A DNA stretch of 64,000 nt from Polyangiaceae bacterium (GTDB lineage: Bacteria; Myxococcota_A; Polyangia; Polyangiales; Polyangiaceae). The stretch lies in contig JAWKRG010000014.1 in assembly GCA_041389725.1 (NCBI GenBank), forward strand, positions 1 to 64,000, read 5' to 3'. Within the stretch, counting starts at the first letter, position 1; every line of letters starts with the position of its first letter. The notes below the pieces were generated by a model, which ran no database searches, was not told where the DNA came from, and worked only from the letters and a program-made list of their open reading frames with translations. The position numbers and the translations under genes were made by a program. Shown here piece after piece: positions 45,855 to 53,822 of the stretch.

Positions 45855-45926
45855 GCCAGTGCGGGTCGGTGTCAACGAGACAGCACGGAACAGTGCCGCC
45901 GGGACAGTTCGGAACGGTGTCGGCGA
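45855..45926. repeat. three 24-nt direct repeats
   Basis: Three tandem 24-nt units begin at 45855, 45879 and 45903. The last two share GACAG..CGGAAC.GTG, and the first matches the third at about 18 of 24 positions. The array fills most of the 96-bp gap between the Mrp gene and the kinase gene. The same 24-nt period occurs at 51200-51271. Confidence 0.6.
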
Positions 45927-45936
45927 GGCAGCGTGA

Positions 45937-47163
45937 CTACAGCAGACCGCCAGCCCACATACTGACCAAGCCCGCGGCAAAGCCCGTCACCACCGCCAAC
46001 CACAAAGGCGCGCGGGGCGCGTAGCTTCGAGGCGGTGTGTTCGAGTCCTCGTACCGGTCGCCGCCCGATGGTGGGCTGGTGTCCGCGCGCCGTGCGAGGA
46101 TCTCGGACTCCAAGGGCATCGCAGTGCCCGCGGGCAGCCCCCAGCTTTCCGCGTCCAGCGCAAGGGATCGACTGCGAGGGATCTGTGGATCCGAGAGCTC
46201 CGCGATGCCCAGGTCTTGATGCAGGATGGGCGCGCTGTCGTCCAGCCGGCTCGGGAAGCGCAAGCTGGGACGGCTGTTGCACAGGGGGATGGGTTCCGGC
46301 TCGTTCTCGAGCTCCACACCCGCGTAGCGACTGAGCACGTCGGCGACCTCCGACGCACTCGCCGGTCGGTCCTCCACGGCGGGTTGCAGAAGCGCAGCGA
46401 CCAGGCTGGTGAGCTCTGCGGGTAGCTGCGGCGCCAATCGGGACAGCGGCGTGTAGCGACCTTGCAGCACGGCACCCATGATCTGCATGGCGGACTTGCC
46501 ATGAAACGGTGCCTGACCGGCGAGCACTTCGTAGAGCAGCACTCCACAGGCATACAAGTCGGCGCGCGCGTCGACCCTGCGACCCAGGGCCTGCTCGGGG
46601 GCCATGTAGGCGGGGGTGCCAATGAGCACACCCTCCGGATCTGGCGTGCTACCCGCGATGCCTTGCGCGATGCCGAAGTCCAACACCTTCACCAAGGGTT
46701 GATCGGGCCGCGGGTGCGTGACCATCACGTTCTCGGGCTTCAGATCGCGGTGCACGATGCCCTGGCGGTGTGCGGCGCCAAGAGCCGTGAGCACCTGCAA
46801 GACCAGCTCGCAGGCGTAGGGCACCGGCAAGGCACCGCGGGCGGCGATGATCTCGCCCAGGGTTTCTCCTTGCAGCAACTCCATGACGATGTAGAGCCCG
46901 CCGTGGTCGTCGCCGACGTCGTGGATGTCCACCACGTTCGGATGATTGAGCTGCGCGGCCGCGCGAGCCTCGGCCACGAAGCGCCGACGGACCTGCACGT
47001 GCCGGGCCAGGGAATCGTTGAGTAGCTTCACGGCGACGCGCTTGCCCACGAAGATGTTTTCCGCCTCGTAGACGCGCGCCGTGCCTCCGGCGCTGATCAG
47101 GCGACCCAGGGCGTAGCGACCGCCGAGCAGAGCGGCGGGGTGCGTGATGACTTCAGCTGTCAT
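45937..47163 (-). CDS. Hanks-type Ser/Thr kinase with altered Gly loop
   Basis: Eukaryotic-like Ser/Thr kinase of 408 aa with a kinase domain and a C-terminal transmembrane helix (about 385-408). HRDLKPEN (138-145), DFGIA (162-166) and AYMAPEQ are intact, as is Lys46 in VAVKLL. The nucleotide loop is S-A-G-G-T-A (24-29), where Gly is normal at the first and last positions, so ATP affinity may be altered. The linker after the kinase domain has Pro/Ser/Arg-rich sequence. The start at 47163 has an AGGA ribosome site. The gene stands downstream of the Cys-rich lipoprotein region, separated by a terminator. Confidence 0.9.
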   Translation of the reverse strand: MTAEVITHPAALLGGRYALGRLISAGGTARVYEAENIFVGKRVAVKLLNDSLARHVQVRRRFVAEARAAAQLNHPNVVDIHDVGDDHGGLYIVMELLQGETLGEIIAARGALPVPYACELVLQVLTALGAAHRQGIVHRDLKPENVMVTHPRPDQPLVKVLDFGIAQGIAGSTPDPEGVLIGTPAYMAPEQALGRRVDARADLYACGVLLYEVLAGQAPFHGKSAMQIMGAVLQGRYTPLSRLAPQLPAELTSLVAALLQPAVEDRPASASEVADVLSRYAGVELENEPEPIPLCNSRPSLRFPSRLDDSAPILHQDLGIAELSDPQIPRSRSLALDAESWGLPAGTAMPLESEILARRADTSPPSGGDRYEDSNTPPRSYAPRAPLWLAVVTGFAAGLVSMWAGGLL

Positions 47164-47268
47164 TTCGTCCTGAGGACAGGAACGGACGCCCGCGAAAACC
47201 CTTGAGGACGATGACCCAATTTGGCCACCAAGCGCGGGTCGGACCTGGCGCGCTGGCCCGAATCCCAC

Positions 47269-47310
47269 AAAAACAGCGCGGCGCGCCCCCACATGGGGAA
47301 GCGCGCCGCT
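47269..47310 (-). terminator. Rho-independent terminator of the Cys-rich lipoprotein gene
   Basis: On the minus strand GCGGCGCGC pairs with GCGCGCCGC, extended by CCCC/GGGG, closing on ATGT, and is followed by a T-run (TTTTT, 47269-47273). It lies 22 bp past the stop of the Cys-rich lipoprotein gene and is a textbook intrinsic terminator. Confidence 0.85.
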
Positions 47311-47331
47311 GCTTTGCCTTTGGTCGACGGA

Positions 47332-48537
47332 TCAGGTCGAGGCGCTGCCGCTTGCGCTGGCGCTCGCCTGAACCGACACGTTGACGCTGGCACTGGCCTT
47401 GACGAAGCCTTCCAGCTTCAGCACGCAGGCTGCCGAGCCCTCGACCGCGCCCTTGATGCCGGCCGTTACCTTGCCGAGCACGGACACGATGTTCTTGCCC
47501 TGGACCTGTGCCACCAGCAGTAGCTTGGGTAGCTCGGTCTCGAGCGCGGTGATGATCGCGCCGTCGATGCTCGCGTCGGCCTTGATGGCAACCTTGGGCG
47601 GGGTGCAGCTGGCCTTGGCCTGGGCGCTGGCTTGGCAAGATCCGGTGCAGTCTGCCGAAGCGTTGCAGGAAGCCTTCACCTCACCAGTGCAGGAGGGCGC
47701 CGTGGCCGTGCCGGTGCAGCCACCGGTGCACTTGGCCTCGCCCGTGCACGTGACGTTGGGCGTGGTCACCTCGCAGGAGCCCTGGCACTTGCCTTCGCAA
47801 GTGGCCGAGGCGCTGGGCTTCGTGCAGCTGCCGCTGCAGTCCGCGGAGCAAGAGCCCTCGCACTGCCCGGCGCAGGTACCCGTGGAGTCAGCGCCATCGC
47901 ACTTGCCGGTGCAGGTGCCCGAGCAGGTTCCGGTGCAGGTGCCTTCGCAGCCGCCCTTGATGGTGCCTTCGCAGGTGCCGCTGCAGGAGCCCTGGCAGTC
48001 CACCGCGAGGGTGGGGGAGCCTTCGCACTTGGCGCCCACGTTGCAGGTGCCTTCGCACTTCACGCTCAGCTCGCCGGGATCGCAGGAAGCGCTCACGTCG
48101 GCGCTGCAATTGGCGTTCACGTCGCACTTGGCGGTGCAGTCTGCCTGGGCCTGAATGTTGGCTTCGCACTTGGCCTCGCCCTCGATCACCAGGCTGAAGC
48201 TGCCGGCGGCCTTGACGGTGCCGATGACCTTGACGGCTGCGTCACAGGCGTCGGTCACCATGTCGTCCTCGGGCGTACCGGTGCCGTCCCACTGGGTCGT
48301 CTCGCCGCCGGCCACGGCAATGTTGCGACACGCGGTGGCCACGCCGACCTTCAGGTCGGTCGCGATGGCCTCGAGATCGCCAACTGCGCTGACGAAGGCT
48401 GCGCCTGACGCTGTTGCGCTGCAGTCGCCCTGCTTCGCCAGATCCTCTGCACTGCTGCAGCCGCCCATGGCGGGTACCATCAGTGCCGCTGCCAGGGCAG
48501 GCCCGGCCAAGAACCGGAATCGGTTACCGTTCTTCAT
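47332..48537 (-). CDS. Cys-repeat lipoprotein
   Basis: Lipoprotein of 401 aa with a signal peptide ending VPAMGGC. The first 140 residues resemble a folded domain (AVGDLEAIATDLKVGVATAC ... GEAKCEANIQ). Residues about 140-315 are a dense array of short Cys repeats: C-x3-C units such as CEGTCTGTCSGTCTGKC, plus CEGSC, CQGSC and CTGSC. I count 37 cysteines in all. The C-terminal part (from LLLVAQVQGKNI) is a Val/Ala/Ser-rich region ending SASASGSAS. The repeat suggests extensive disulfide bonding or metal binding at the surface. Clear ribosome site AAGGAG upstream. A strong terminator follows. No family recognised beyond myxobacterial Cys-rich surface proteins. Confidence 0.85.
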   Translation of the reverse strand: MKNGNRFRFLAGPALAAALMVPAMGGCSSAEDLAKQGDCSATASGAAFVSAVGDLEAIATDLKVGVATACRNIAVAGGETTQWDGTGTPEDDMVTDACDAAVKVIGTVKAAGSFSLVIEGEAKCEANIQAQADCTAKCDVNANCSADVSASCDPGELSVKCEGTCNVGAKCEGSPTLAVDCQGSCSGTCEGTIKGGCEGTCTGTCSGTCTGKCDGADSTGTCAGQCEGSCSADCSGSCTKPSASATCEGKCQGSCEVTTPNVTCTGEAKCTGGCTGTATAPSCTGEVKASCNASADCTGSCQASAQAKASCTPPKVAIKADASIDGAIITALETELPKLLLVAQVQGKNIVSVLGKVTAGIKGAVEGSAACVLKLEGFVKASASVNVSVQASASASGSAST

Positions 48538-48652
48538 TTCAAGCTCTCCTTTATTCCGTCGTGGACATAACTGGGGGCTCGCCCCGGACTCGTGTTTGAC
48601 GGCCTTGGTGTGCGAGCCATGTAACAGGGACGCCTCCCAGGGCCAAATAGGC

Positions 48653-50185
48653 TCATTTGGGCCAGCAGGCCGTTTGCGGGGACCCGCCGAATTGTTGAAC
48701 GATTTGGGCGCCGAAGCACTTGTTCTTCAGCAAGCTGGTGTCCGGGACCGCGCTGCCGCCGAAACAGCGCATGTTGAGGCCGCCGGGGGTCTTGGGACAG
48801 CCGCCACCAAGGCAGTACGTCTTCTGCTGGTCCAGTGCCACGCCCGTGCAGTCACAGGTGACCGCCAGATCGAGACAGTAGCGCTCTTGGGTGAAGTCGC
48901 TGCTGATGCAGAGGCCCGTGGGGCAATCGCTGTCGTCGATGCAGGGCTCGCAGCCCTTGCCCGTGGCCTCACAGGTGCCGAAGCGGTGCGAGCAAGTGGG
49001 CACGTTCAGGCTCGTGTCCGTCACGCTGCAGAGGCTGGCCGTGCCCCAGGGGCAGGAACTCGGCACGTTCGGATCGCAGACCGTGGTGCAGCGCTTCTTG
49101 CCCTTGCTGTCCTTGGCGCACACCTGGTCCGGCAGCGCCAGGCAATCCACGTCAGTCTCGCACTCGTTACAGTATTCGCGTTTCAGGCACAGGCTGCGCA
49201 GCAGGTTGATGCTGCCACAGCTGTATTCCTTGCCAGCGCCGATGTCCGCGGCCTTGATGCAGGTCGGATCCGTGGGGGCTGGGTCGATTCCCGGGCAGGT
49301 GGCCTCGCAGGGCAGACGTCCAGAGCGCACCTGGGAACAGAAGTAGCCCGTGGGGCAAGCGCTGTCGGCGTTGCACGCCTTCTGCGTGCAGTAGGCGTCG
49401 GCGTCACCGATGCCCGCGCCAATGCAGACGAAGCCGTTGGCCTCGTCGCAGTCGGCGTCGTCCTTTTCGGTGCAGCGTGTGCCGTACTGGCCTGCCGGAT
49501 GCACGGTGTCCTTGAAGCAAGCCGTGGTCGTCGTGCCGTCATCCAGCTTGCCCGGCTTGCACAAGCCAACCGAGGCGCAATCCGTGTGGGTGCGACAGCC
49601 CGCCAGTCGACACTCGCTGTCCACGCACTTGTATCCACCATGTTGGTCGCACTCCGCAGAGCTCGTGCACGCGCCACTCTGACCGGGCGGCGGATCGCTG
49701 CTTTGGACGCAGAAGCTGACGCCATTCGCATCAGTCTTGCAGTAGCCGTCGTACTGAACGCAATCCGAATGCGTCGTGCACGGTGGCGAGCAGATGTCGC
49801 CCAAGCACTGGTATCCCCGCGCCTGATCGCAGTCGTCGTTCGTGGCGCAGGGAACGAACTTCCCGTTCAAGCCCTTGGCCGCGAAGGCGGGCGTGTAGCA
49901 GTAGTTGCCCTGATTGCCGTCCTTGAATTGGATGGTGCCGCAGTTCTGCGTGTCTGGGCAGAACTCGTGGCCGTTGCAGGGCGCAGAGCAGGCGTTGGCG
50001 AAGCAGATGCTCCCCGTGACCGCACACTTGGTCTCGTCGCAGGGCTTTTCGCACTGACCGTTGATTTCGACGCCATCACAGACGGCTTCACTCGAACACG
50101 AGAGCGCCATCAGCACGCCTAGGCCCGCAACCGCGGGAGCGAGGACCCGACGAAGCCGGTCCACCAACATCCTGGTTTGACTCAT
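48653..50185 (-). CDS. Cys-rich EGF-like surface lipoprotein
   Basis: Lipoprotein of 510 aa. The signal peptide (VLAPAVAGLGVLMALSCSS) ends near residue 30. The mature chain is a string of Cys-rich modules with the EB/TIL/EGF-like look of animal proteins: CDGVEINGQCEKPC, then CAVTGSICFANACSAPCNG, and many ..C.TH.DC.Q.D.YCKTD-type segments such as CTTHSDCVQYDGYCKTD. Several repeats share the 'DCDxANGFVC' and 'DDCDQARGYQC' pattern. There are several dozen cysteines, nearly all in pairs. It lies divergent from the thioredoxin-fold lipoprotein at 50358, with about 170 bp between starts. Probably surface-displayed; function unknown. Confidence 0.85.
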   Translation of the reverse strand: MSQTRMLVDRLRRVLAPAVAGLGVLMALSCSSEAVCDGVEINGQCEKPCDETKCAVTGSICFANACSAPCNGHEFCPDTQNCGTIQFKDGNQGNYCYTPAFAAKGLNGKFVPCATNDDCDQARGYQCLGDICSPPCTTHSDCVQYDGYCKTDANGVSFCVQSSDPPPGQSGACTSSAECDQHGGYKCVDSECRLAGCRTHTDCASVGLCKPGKLDDGTTTTACFKDTVHPAGQYGTRCTEKDDADCDEANGFVCIGAGIGDADAYCTQKACNADSACPTGYFCSQVRSGRLPCEATCPGIDPAPTDPTCIKAADIGAGKEYSCGSINLLRSLCLKREYCNECETDVDCLALPDQVCAKDSKGKKRCTTVCDPNVPSSCPWGTASLCSVTDTSLNVPTCSHRFGTCEATGKGCEPCIDDSDCPTGLCISSDFTQERYCLDLAVTCDCTGVALDQQKTYCLGGGCPKTPGGLNMRCFGGSAVPDTSLLKNKCFGAQIVQQFGGSPQTACWPK

Positions 50186-50357
50186 CTTTATTCGTTCCTT
50201 GGATTGCGGCGCGGGGCACCGCCCTTGCCAGGCCAGCTCCCCGCCCACGCGCTCTTAGCCGCGAATTTCCGCAAAGGAAAGGCGGAAGAGCGTCTTGACC
50301 TCGTTCCTGATGCGATTAAGCTCAGGAGGTCTAGCATCTGTTGGGAGAGGTGCATCC

Positions 50358-51050
50358 ATGCGAAGACTCATGACCACCGGTTTGGCCTGCCTCGCGCTCG
50401 TCGCGTGCGCGTCCGAAGACTCTATTGCGCAGAAGGACTACTACCAAGGCGAGCAGGTGACGCCGAACACCGGGACGCCGGGCAACAGCGTGTACGAGCC
50501 TCCCTTCCAGGCGGCTGAGTATCCGGCCGGGCCTTACGGCACCAACACCGGTTCGGTGATGGCGAACTTCACCTTCCGCGGCTGGAAGAAGCCGACGGAG
50601 GTCGCCTACGACGAAACGAAGTTCGAAGACATGTCGATGGCCGACTTCTACGACCCCGATGGCAGCAAGGGCGTGAAGGTCATCATGCTCAACGCCTCTG
50701 CCGTGTGGTGCACGGTCTGCCGAGCCGAGTACAACAAGTTCAAGAACGAGGGCACCTACGGCAAGTACAAGGCGATGGGCGCCGAGTTCATCAGCGCCAT
50801 CTTCGAAGACGCCGCCAACCCGCCGAATCCCTCCAAGCCCGCCGACCTCGCGTGGTGGGGCAGCACCTATCAGGTGGAGTTCCCGATGGTGCTCGACCCC
50901 GGCTTCAAGCTCGGCCAGTTCTTCACGGCCGACGCCACGCCCATGAACTTGCTGATCGATGCTCGCAACATGGTGATCATCGGCAAGTACTTGGGTGGCG
51001 ACACCACGGCGATGTTCGCGCAGCTCGAACAGCACGTCGCCAGTTACTGA
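50358..51050 (+). CDS. thioredoxin-fold lipoprotein
   Basis: Lipoprotein of 230 aa with a thioredoxin-like domain. The signal peptide ends at LALVACAS. A linker (YPAGPYGTNTGSVMANFTF) precedes the redox domain, whose active site is SAVWCTVCRAEY, with CTVC as the redox pair. LDPGFKLGQFF and NLLIDARNMVIIGKY complete the thioredoxin/redoxin fold. Periplasmic or surface location. It is paralogous to the protein at 55707-56360 (shared linker, DFYxPDGS and SAVWCxxC). Divergent from the Cys-rich lipoprotein gene at 48653, hinting at thiol-disulfide exchange with it. GGGAGAGG ribosome site. Confidence 0.85.
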   Translation: MRRLMTTGLACLALVACASEDSIAQKDYYQGEQVTPNTGTPGNSVYEPPFQAAEYPAGPYGTNTGSVMANFTFRGWKKPTEVAYDETKFEDMSMADFYDPDGSKGVKVIMLNASAVWCTVCRAEYNKFKNEGTYGKYKAMGAEFISAIFEDAANPPNPSKPADLAWWGSTYQVEFPMVLDPGFKLGQFFTADATPMNLLIDARNMVIIGKYLGGDTTAMFAQLEQHVASY

Positions 51051-51069
51051 CCTCAACCGGTCTCCCACC

Positions 51070-51102
51070 TTCCGCCAGCCTGGCTTGCCTGGGCTGGCGG
51101 AA
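51070..51102. terminator. hairpin after the thioredoxin-fold lipoprotein gene
   Basis: TTCCGCCAGCC (51070-51080) is a perfect complement of GGCTGGCGGAA (51092-51102), with an 11-nt loop. It begins 20 bp past the stop of the gene at 50358-51050. A short CTGCTTTG run follows. Likely transcription terminator. Confidence 0.6.
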
Positions 51103-51199
51103 CTGCTTTGTGGGCCACCGCTCGACACGGTGCAGCCCTTTGCAGGGCGACTGCAAAGGGCCGTGCGCTTCCGCTGCAACCAGCCCGTGCGCCGCGCTT

Positions 51200-51271
51200 C
51201 ACTGAAACCGTCCGCGCACGCTGCGCCGAAACGGTCCGCGTGCACCGCGCTGAAACCACCCCGGCTCCGCG
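51200..51271. repeat. three imperfect 24-nt direct repeats
   Basis: GAAAC recurs at 51204, 51228 and 51252, exactly 24 nt apart, each followed by related sequence (CGTCCGCG, GGTCCGCG, CACCCCGG). The array lies 25-96 bp upstream of the TlpA-like gene start, so it could bind a regulator. The period matches the array at 45855-45926. Confidence 0.6.
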
Positions 51272-51295
51272 CGCGTTTGTGCTAGGGAAACGCCC

Positions 51296-51892
51296 ATGAA
51301 AGCCGTCCATTCTTCGCTCGCGCTGTCCGCGATTCTCGCTCTTGGCTCTGCTGCTTGTGGCGGCACGCCAGCTACGGGTCCTGCCTCTCCCGCGGACGGA
51401 CCCACGGCCGCGACGACGAGCAGCGTTGGCGATGGCGAAGGAACCCCCACTGAGCCCAGCGGGCCGCGCCCGCCGGACTTCGAGCTGCCGACCTTGGGCG
51501 GGGAAACGGTTCGGCTCAGCGACCACTTGGGCAAGGACGTGGTGCTGATCGACTTCTGGGCGACCTTCTGCGACCCGTGCCTGGCTTCGATGCCGCACTT
51601 GGACGAACTCTACAAGAAGCACAAGGACAAGGGCTTCGTCGTGCTTGGCGTGTCCATCGACGGTCCGGACTCCCAGGCCGAAGTGAAGAGCACGGTGGCG
51701 AAGCTCGGTGTCAGCTTTCCCATTCTGCTCGACCAGGAGACTCGGGTCGTCGCGCTCTACAATCCCAAGACGAGCGCGCCCTTCTCGGTCTTGATCGGCC
51801 GCGACGGCGGCATCCTGACGAAGAAGGAAGGCTACACCACGGGCGACTCGAGCTCCGTCGACAAAGACGTCGAAGCCGCCCTGGCAAAGTAG
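51296..51892 (+). CDS. TlpA-like thioredoxin lipoprotein
   Basis: Thioredoxin-family protein of 198 aa with a lipoprotein-type signal (ALGSAACGG). A Thr/Ser/Pro-rich spacer leads to the TlpA/ResA-like domain: PPDFELPTLGGETVRLSDHL, then IDFWATFCDPCLASMP with the CDPC pair, then GVSIDGPDSQAEVKSTVAK and SAPFSVLIGRDGGIL. The usual Trp before the first Cys is Phe here (TFCDPC). TlpA proteins keep cysteines reduced, or oxidise them, outside the cytoplasm. It is the second thioredoxin-like gene in 1.6 kb, in the same direction as the one at 50358 but separated by a terminator-like hairpin. Confidence 0.9.
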   Translation: MKAVHSSLALSAILALGSAACGGTPATGPASPADGPTAATTSSVGDGEGTPTEPSGPRPPDFELPTLGGETVRLSDHLGKDVVLIDFWATFCDPCLASMPHLDELYKKHKDKGFVVLGVSIDGPDSQAEVKSTVAKLGVSFPILLDQETRVVALYNPKTSAPFSVLIGRDGGILTKKEGYTTGDSSSVDKDVEAALAK

Positions 51893-52211
51893 CCATCCCG
51901 CCGTTGGGCTGCGCGGCCCGGCTTGCTGGCGGCACTGCCAAGCTGGCTTGCCCCACCGCGACTGCGTGCGCAGGCCGTTCCTCCCGACGACGTCCTCCGA
52001 GTGGGTGCGCGAGGCCAACCGGCACCGCTACCAACCGCCACGACGCCAAGCCCCGCCAAGCTTCGCCAGGGTTGGATTGGTTTGGAGCGTCAGAGTCGCG
52101 CCCCCAACCCACACCCGTGGCGCCCGTGGCGCTCGTTGCGGCGTGGCGGTTGTTTGCGCTTCAGGTCGGAAGACGCCGCAGTTCAGCGCAGATCGGAAAG
52201 GGGGCAGGCGC
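51893..52211. other. 319-bp intergenic region
   Basis: No gene seen. A hairpin CCGCC (51898-51902)/GGCGG (51928-51932) with an inner GGGC/GCCC stem directly follows the TlpA-like gene and may terminate it. The right half holds GC-rich CGCCAAGC-type short repeats (52050-52075) resembling the one at 29450-29470. Nothing else stands out. Confidence 0.5.
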
Positions 52212-53291
52212 TCAGATCGTCACTTCTTTGAGGCGTAGCTTGCTCTCGGCGTGTTCGCCGAGGCCGAAGTCTGCGGCCTTCTCGATGTAGGTCGGCTTGC
52301 GGCCGGCTTGCTCGAGTGTCTTCAGGCCGTTTTCCTTGCGCGCGGCTTCCACGATCTTCCAGCCCAGGGTGTCCATCGCCACGGGATCCGTCGCGACGTA
52401 CACGGCGCCGTGGGGAATGCGGCGCTTGGGGTTTTTGTCCAAGGGGCCCTGGTCGTAGATGATCTTGAAGCCATCCGTGATGTGCAGGCGCACACGGCTG
52501 GTCACGATGGGGTGCTTGTAGAGCACGGCGATCTGTGGGCTGGCCTTGTGAGCGTGGTGCTTTTGCGGATTCGTGATCGAGCCGTGGGTGATGTTCTTCA
52601 GGCAGCCAGTGTAGCCGCAGATCGAGTGATCCTTTATCTGAGTCATGTCGATCACCGCAGTGGCATCCGTGAAGAACTTCACGTACTGCGTCTTCACTTT
52701 CTCGAACACGGCGATGGGCTTCATGCTGGCCACGGAGTTGCCGTGGATCTCGGCCTTGACGCCCTTGGGTAGCTTGTTGCCCTTCACGTTCACGCGCGTG
52801 CCGCGCATGTAGCTTCCGAACTGCTCGAAGACCACGATCTTGTCGGCCGGGACGCCCAGCGCCAAGAGCCCGTCCACCAGCGGCAGCACCAGCTCTGCGT
52901 TGACCGCCATCGTCGCGCCACTCTGCCCAGCTATGCCGTTGAGCTTGATGGCGACGCTGTCGTCCTTGTGGATGAACTTGCCGAGGGCCTCCACCAGGTT
53001 GCTCGTTCCGGTGAAGGTCGTCAACGCGCGCTCCAGCATGCGCTTGGCGATCTCCGGCTTCGGCCACAGCTCGTTCGGCTGCATCAAATCCGCGAAGGCC
53101 CCGCCCTTGCTCACCTTCACAATCTTGCCGCGCGAGGAGAGGGGATTGAACCCCGCTGGAGGCTTCGCGATCAGGGCGTCGTCGCCCGCGGTCTTGTCGG
53201 CAGCAAAGGCGTTCGGCGCCAGCGCCGCGCCCGCCAAGGTGGTGGCAGCGCCCAGAAACCCGCGTCGGCTCAGCTCGTCGTAGTGACTCAT
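52212..53291 (-). CDS. Tat-exported DUF362 protein
   Basis: DUF362 protein of 359 aa, predicted to leave the cytoplasm through the Tat system: MSHYDELSRRGFLGAATTLA has a twin-arginine-like SRRGFLG motif followed by a hydrophobic stretch ending APNAFA. The body matches DUF362: SVAIKLNGIAGQSGATMAVN, VVFEQFGSYMR, AAVIDMTQIKDHSICGYTGC and DPVAMDTLGWKIVE. The usual ferredoxin-like Cys cluster is not evident. DUF362 domains occur in putative redox or Fe-S proteins of unknown reaction. The start at 53291 avoids a repetitive upstream reading. Stands alone. Confidence 0.85.
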   Translation of the reverse strand: MSHYDELSRRGFLGAATTLAGAALAPNAFAADKTAGDDALIAKPPAGFNPLSSRGKIVKVSKGGAFADLMQPNELWPKPEIAKRMLERALTTFTGTSNLVEALGKFIHKDDSVAIKLNGIAGQSGATMAVNAELVLPLVDGLLALGVPADKIVVFEQFGSYMRGTRVNVKGNKLPKGVKAEIHGNSVASMKPIAVFEKVKTQYVKFFTDATAVIDMTQIKDHSICGYTGCLKNITHGSITNPQKHHAHKASPQIAVLYKHPIVTSRVRLHITDGFKIIYDQGPLDKNPKRRIPHGAVYVATDPVAMDTLGWKIVEAARKENGLKTLEQAGRKPTYIEKAADFGLGEHAESKLRLKEVTI

Positions 53292-53342
53292 GCGTTCAGC
53301 GATAGTGCAGACCGCGTGTCCGGGCAAGTCCGCCCCAACCGC

Positions 53343-53417
53343 AACGACCCTGGTTGAAACGACCCAGGTTGAAACGACCCAGGTTGAAACGACCCAGGTT
53401 GAAACGACCCTGGTTGA
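53343..53417. repeat. five tandem 15-bp repeats
   Basis: The unit AACGACCCAGGTTGA is repeated five times without gaps. The first and last copies read CCCTGG where the middle three read CCCAGG, so the array is nearly symmetrical. It begins 52 bp upstream of the DUF362 start codon and may be a regulatory or slippage-prone element. Confidence 0.9.
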
Positions 53418-53529
53418 GGGCGGTTGCGGGCTTGTAGGGTCTCGACCCTCGGCGGCGTGGCTCACGCCTCCCGCGATGCGCTGCAGGCCCGCGCGGAATC
53501 AGCGAGATGCTTCGGAGCCCCCACCCCTT

Positions 53530-53628
53530 CAAGTCGGAGGAATGCTCACCCCGGTGAGCATTCCGCGCAGATGCTCGTGCATGTCTCCGAAATGTTCACC
53601 CATCTGAGCAATTCGCCGCGATGGGTCG
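53530..53628. repeat. 99-bp dispersed hairpin element, copy 2
   Basis: Ungapped alignment with 29505-29603 at about 79%. It contains a perfect palindrome, GGAATGCTCACC (53539-53550) and GGTGAGCATTCC (53553-53564) around CC. The downstream AAATGTTCACC can pair with the same second arm, giving two competing hairpins. The minus strand reads as a short peptide with conserved residues shared by copy 1. Confidence 0.7.
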
Positions 53629-53822
53629 CAGCGCCAGCGGTGTGACGACTTTCGCTCGGGGTGGGAGCGCGCAACGCGCTGGCGTCCCGCGAGTTGCCAC
53701 TGGGCTGCCAGGAATTGTGATGAGTGTGCGCGTGATCCAGCGCGGGAGTAGCCGAATCGCGCTGCAGCGCGTCGAGACGAAAAACAACCCACTGGCCTGG
53801 CGAGATGCAACCTCGCGTCAGC

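Larger units (their letters stand above)
53292..53822. other. 531-bp intergenic region with repeats
   Basis: The largest gene-free stretch of the window. It holds a 15-bp tandem repeat (53343-53417), the second copy of a 99-bp hairpin element (53530-53628), and downstream of that no clear gene, terminator or tRNA. It lies between the DUF362 gene and the end of the large outer-membrane protein gene, both on the minus strand. Confidence 0.6.

Noticed and set aside
48155..50122. Long open frame (655 aa) on the plus strand across the Cys-rich lipoproteins
   Set aside because: It is antisense to two genes with clear signal peptides and Cys patterns; composition (Arg/Ala-rich) is typical of a high-GC shadow frame.
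53343..53417. CRISPR array
   Set aside because: The 15-bp units are directly adjacent without spacers.
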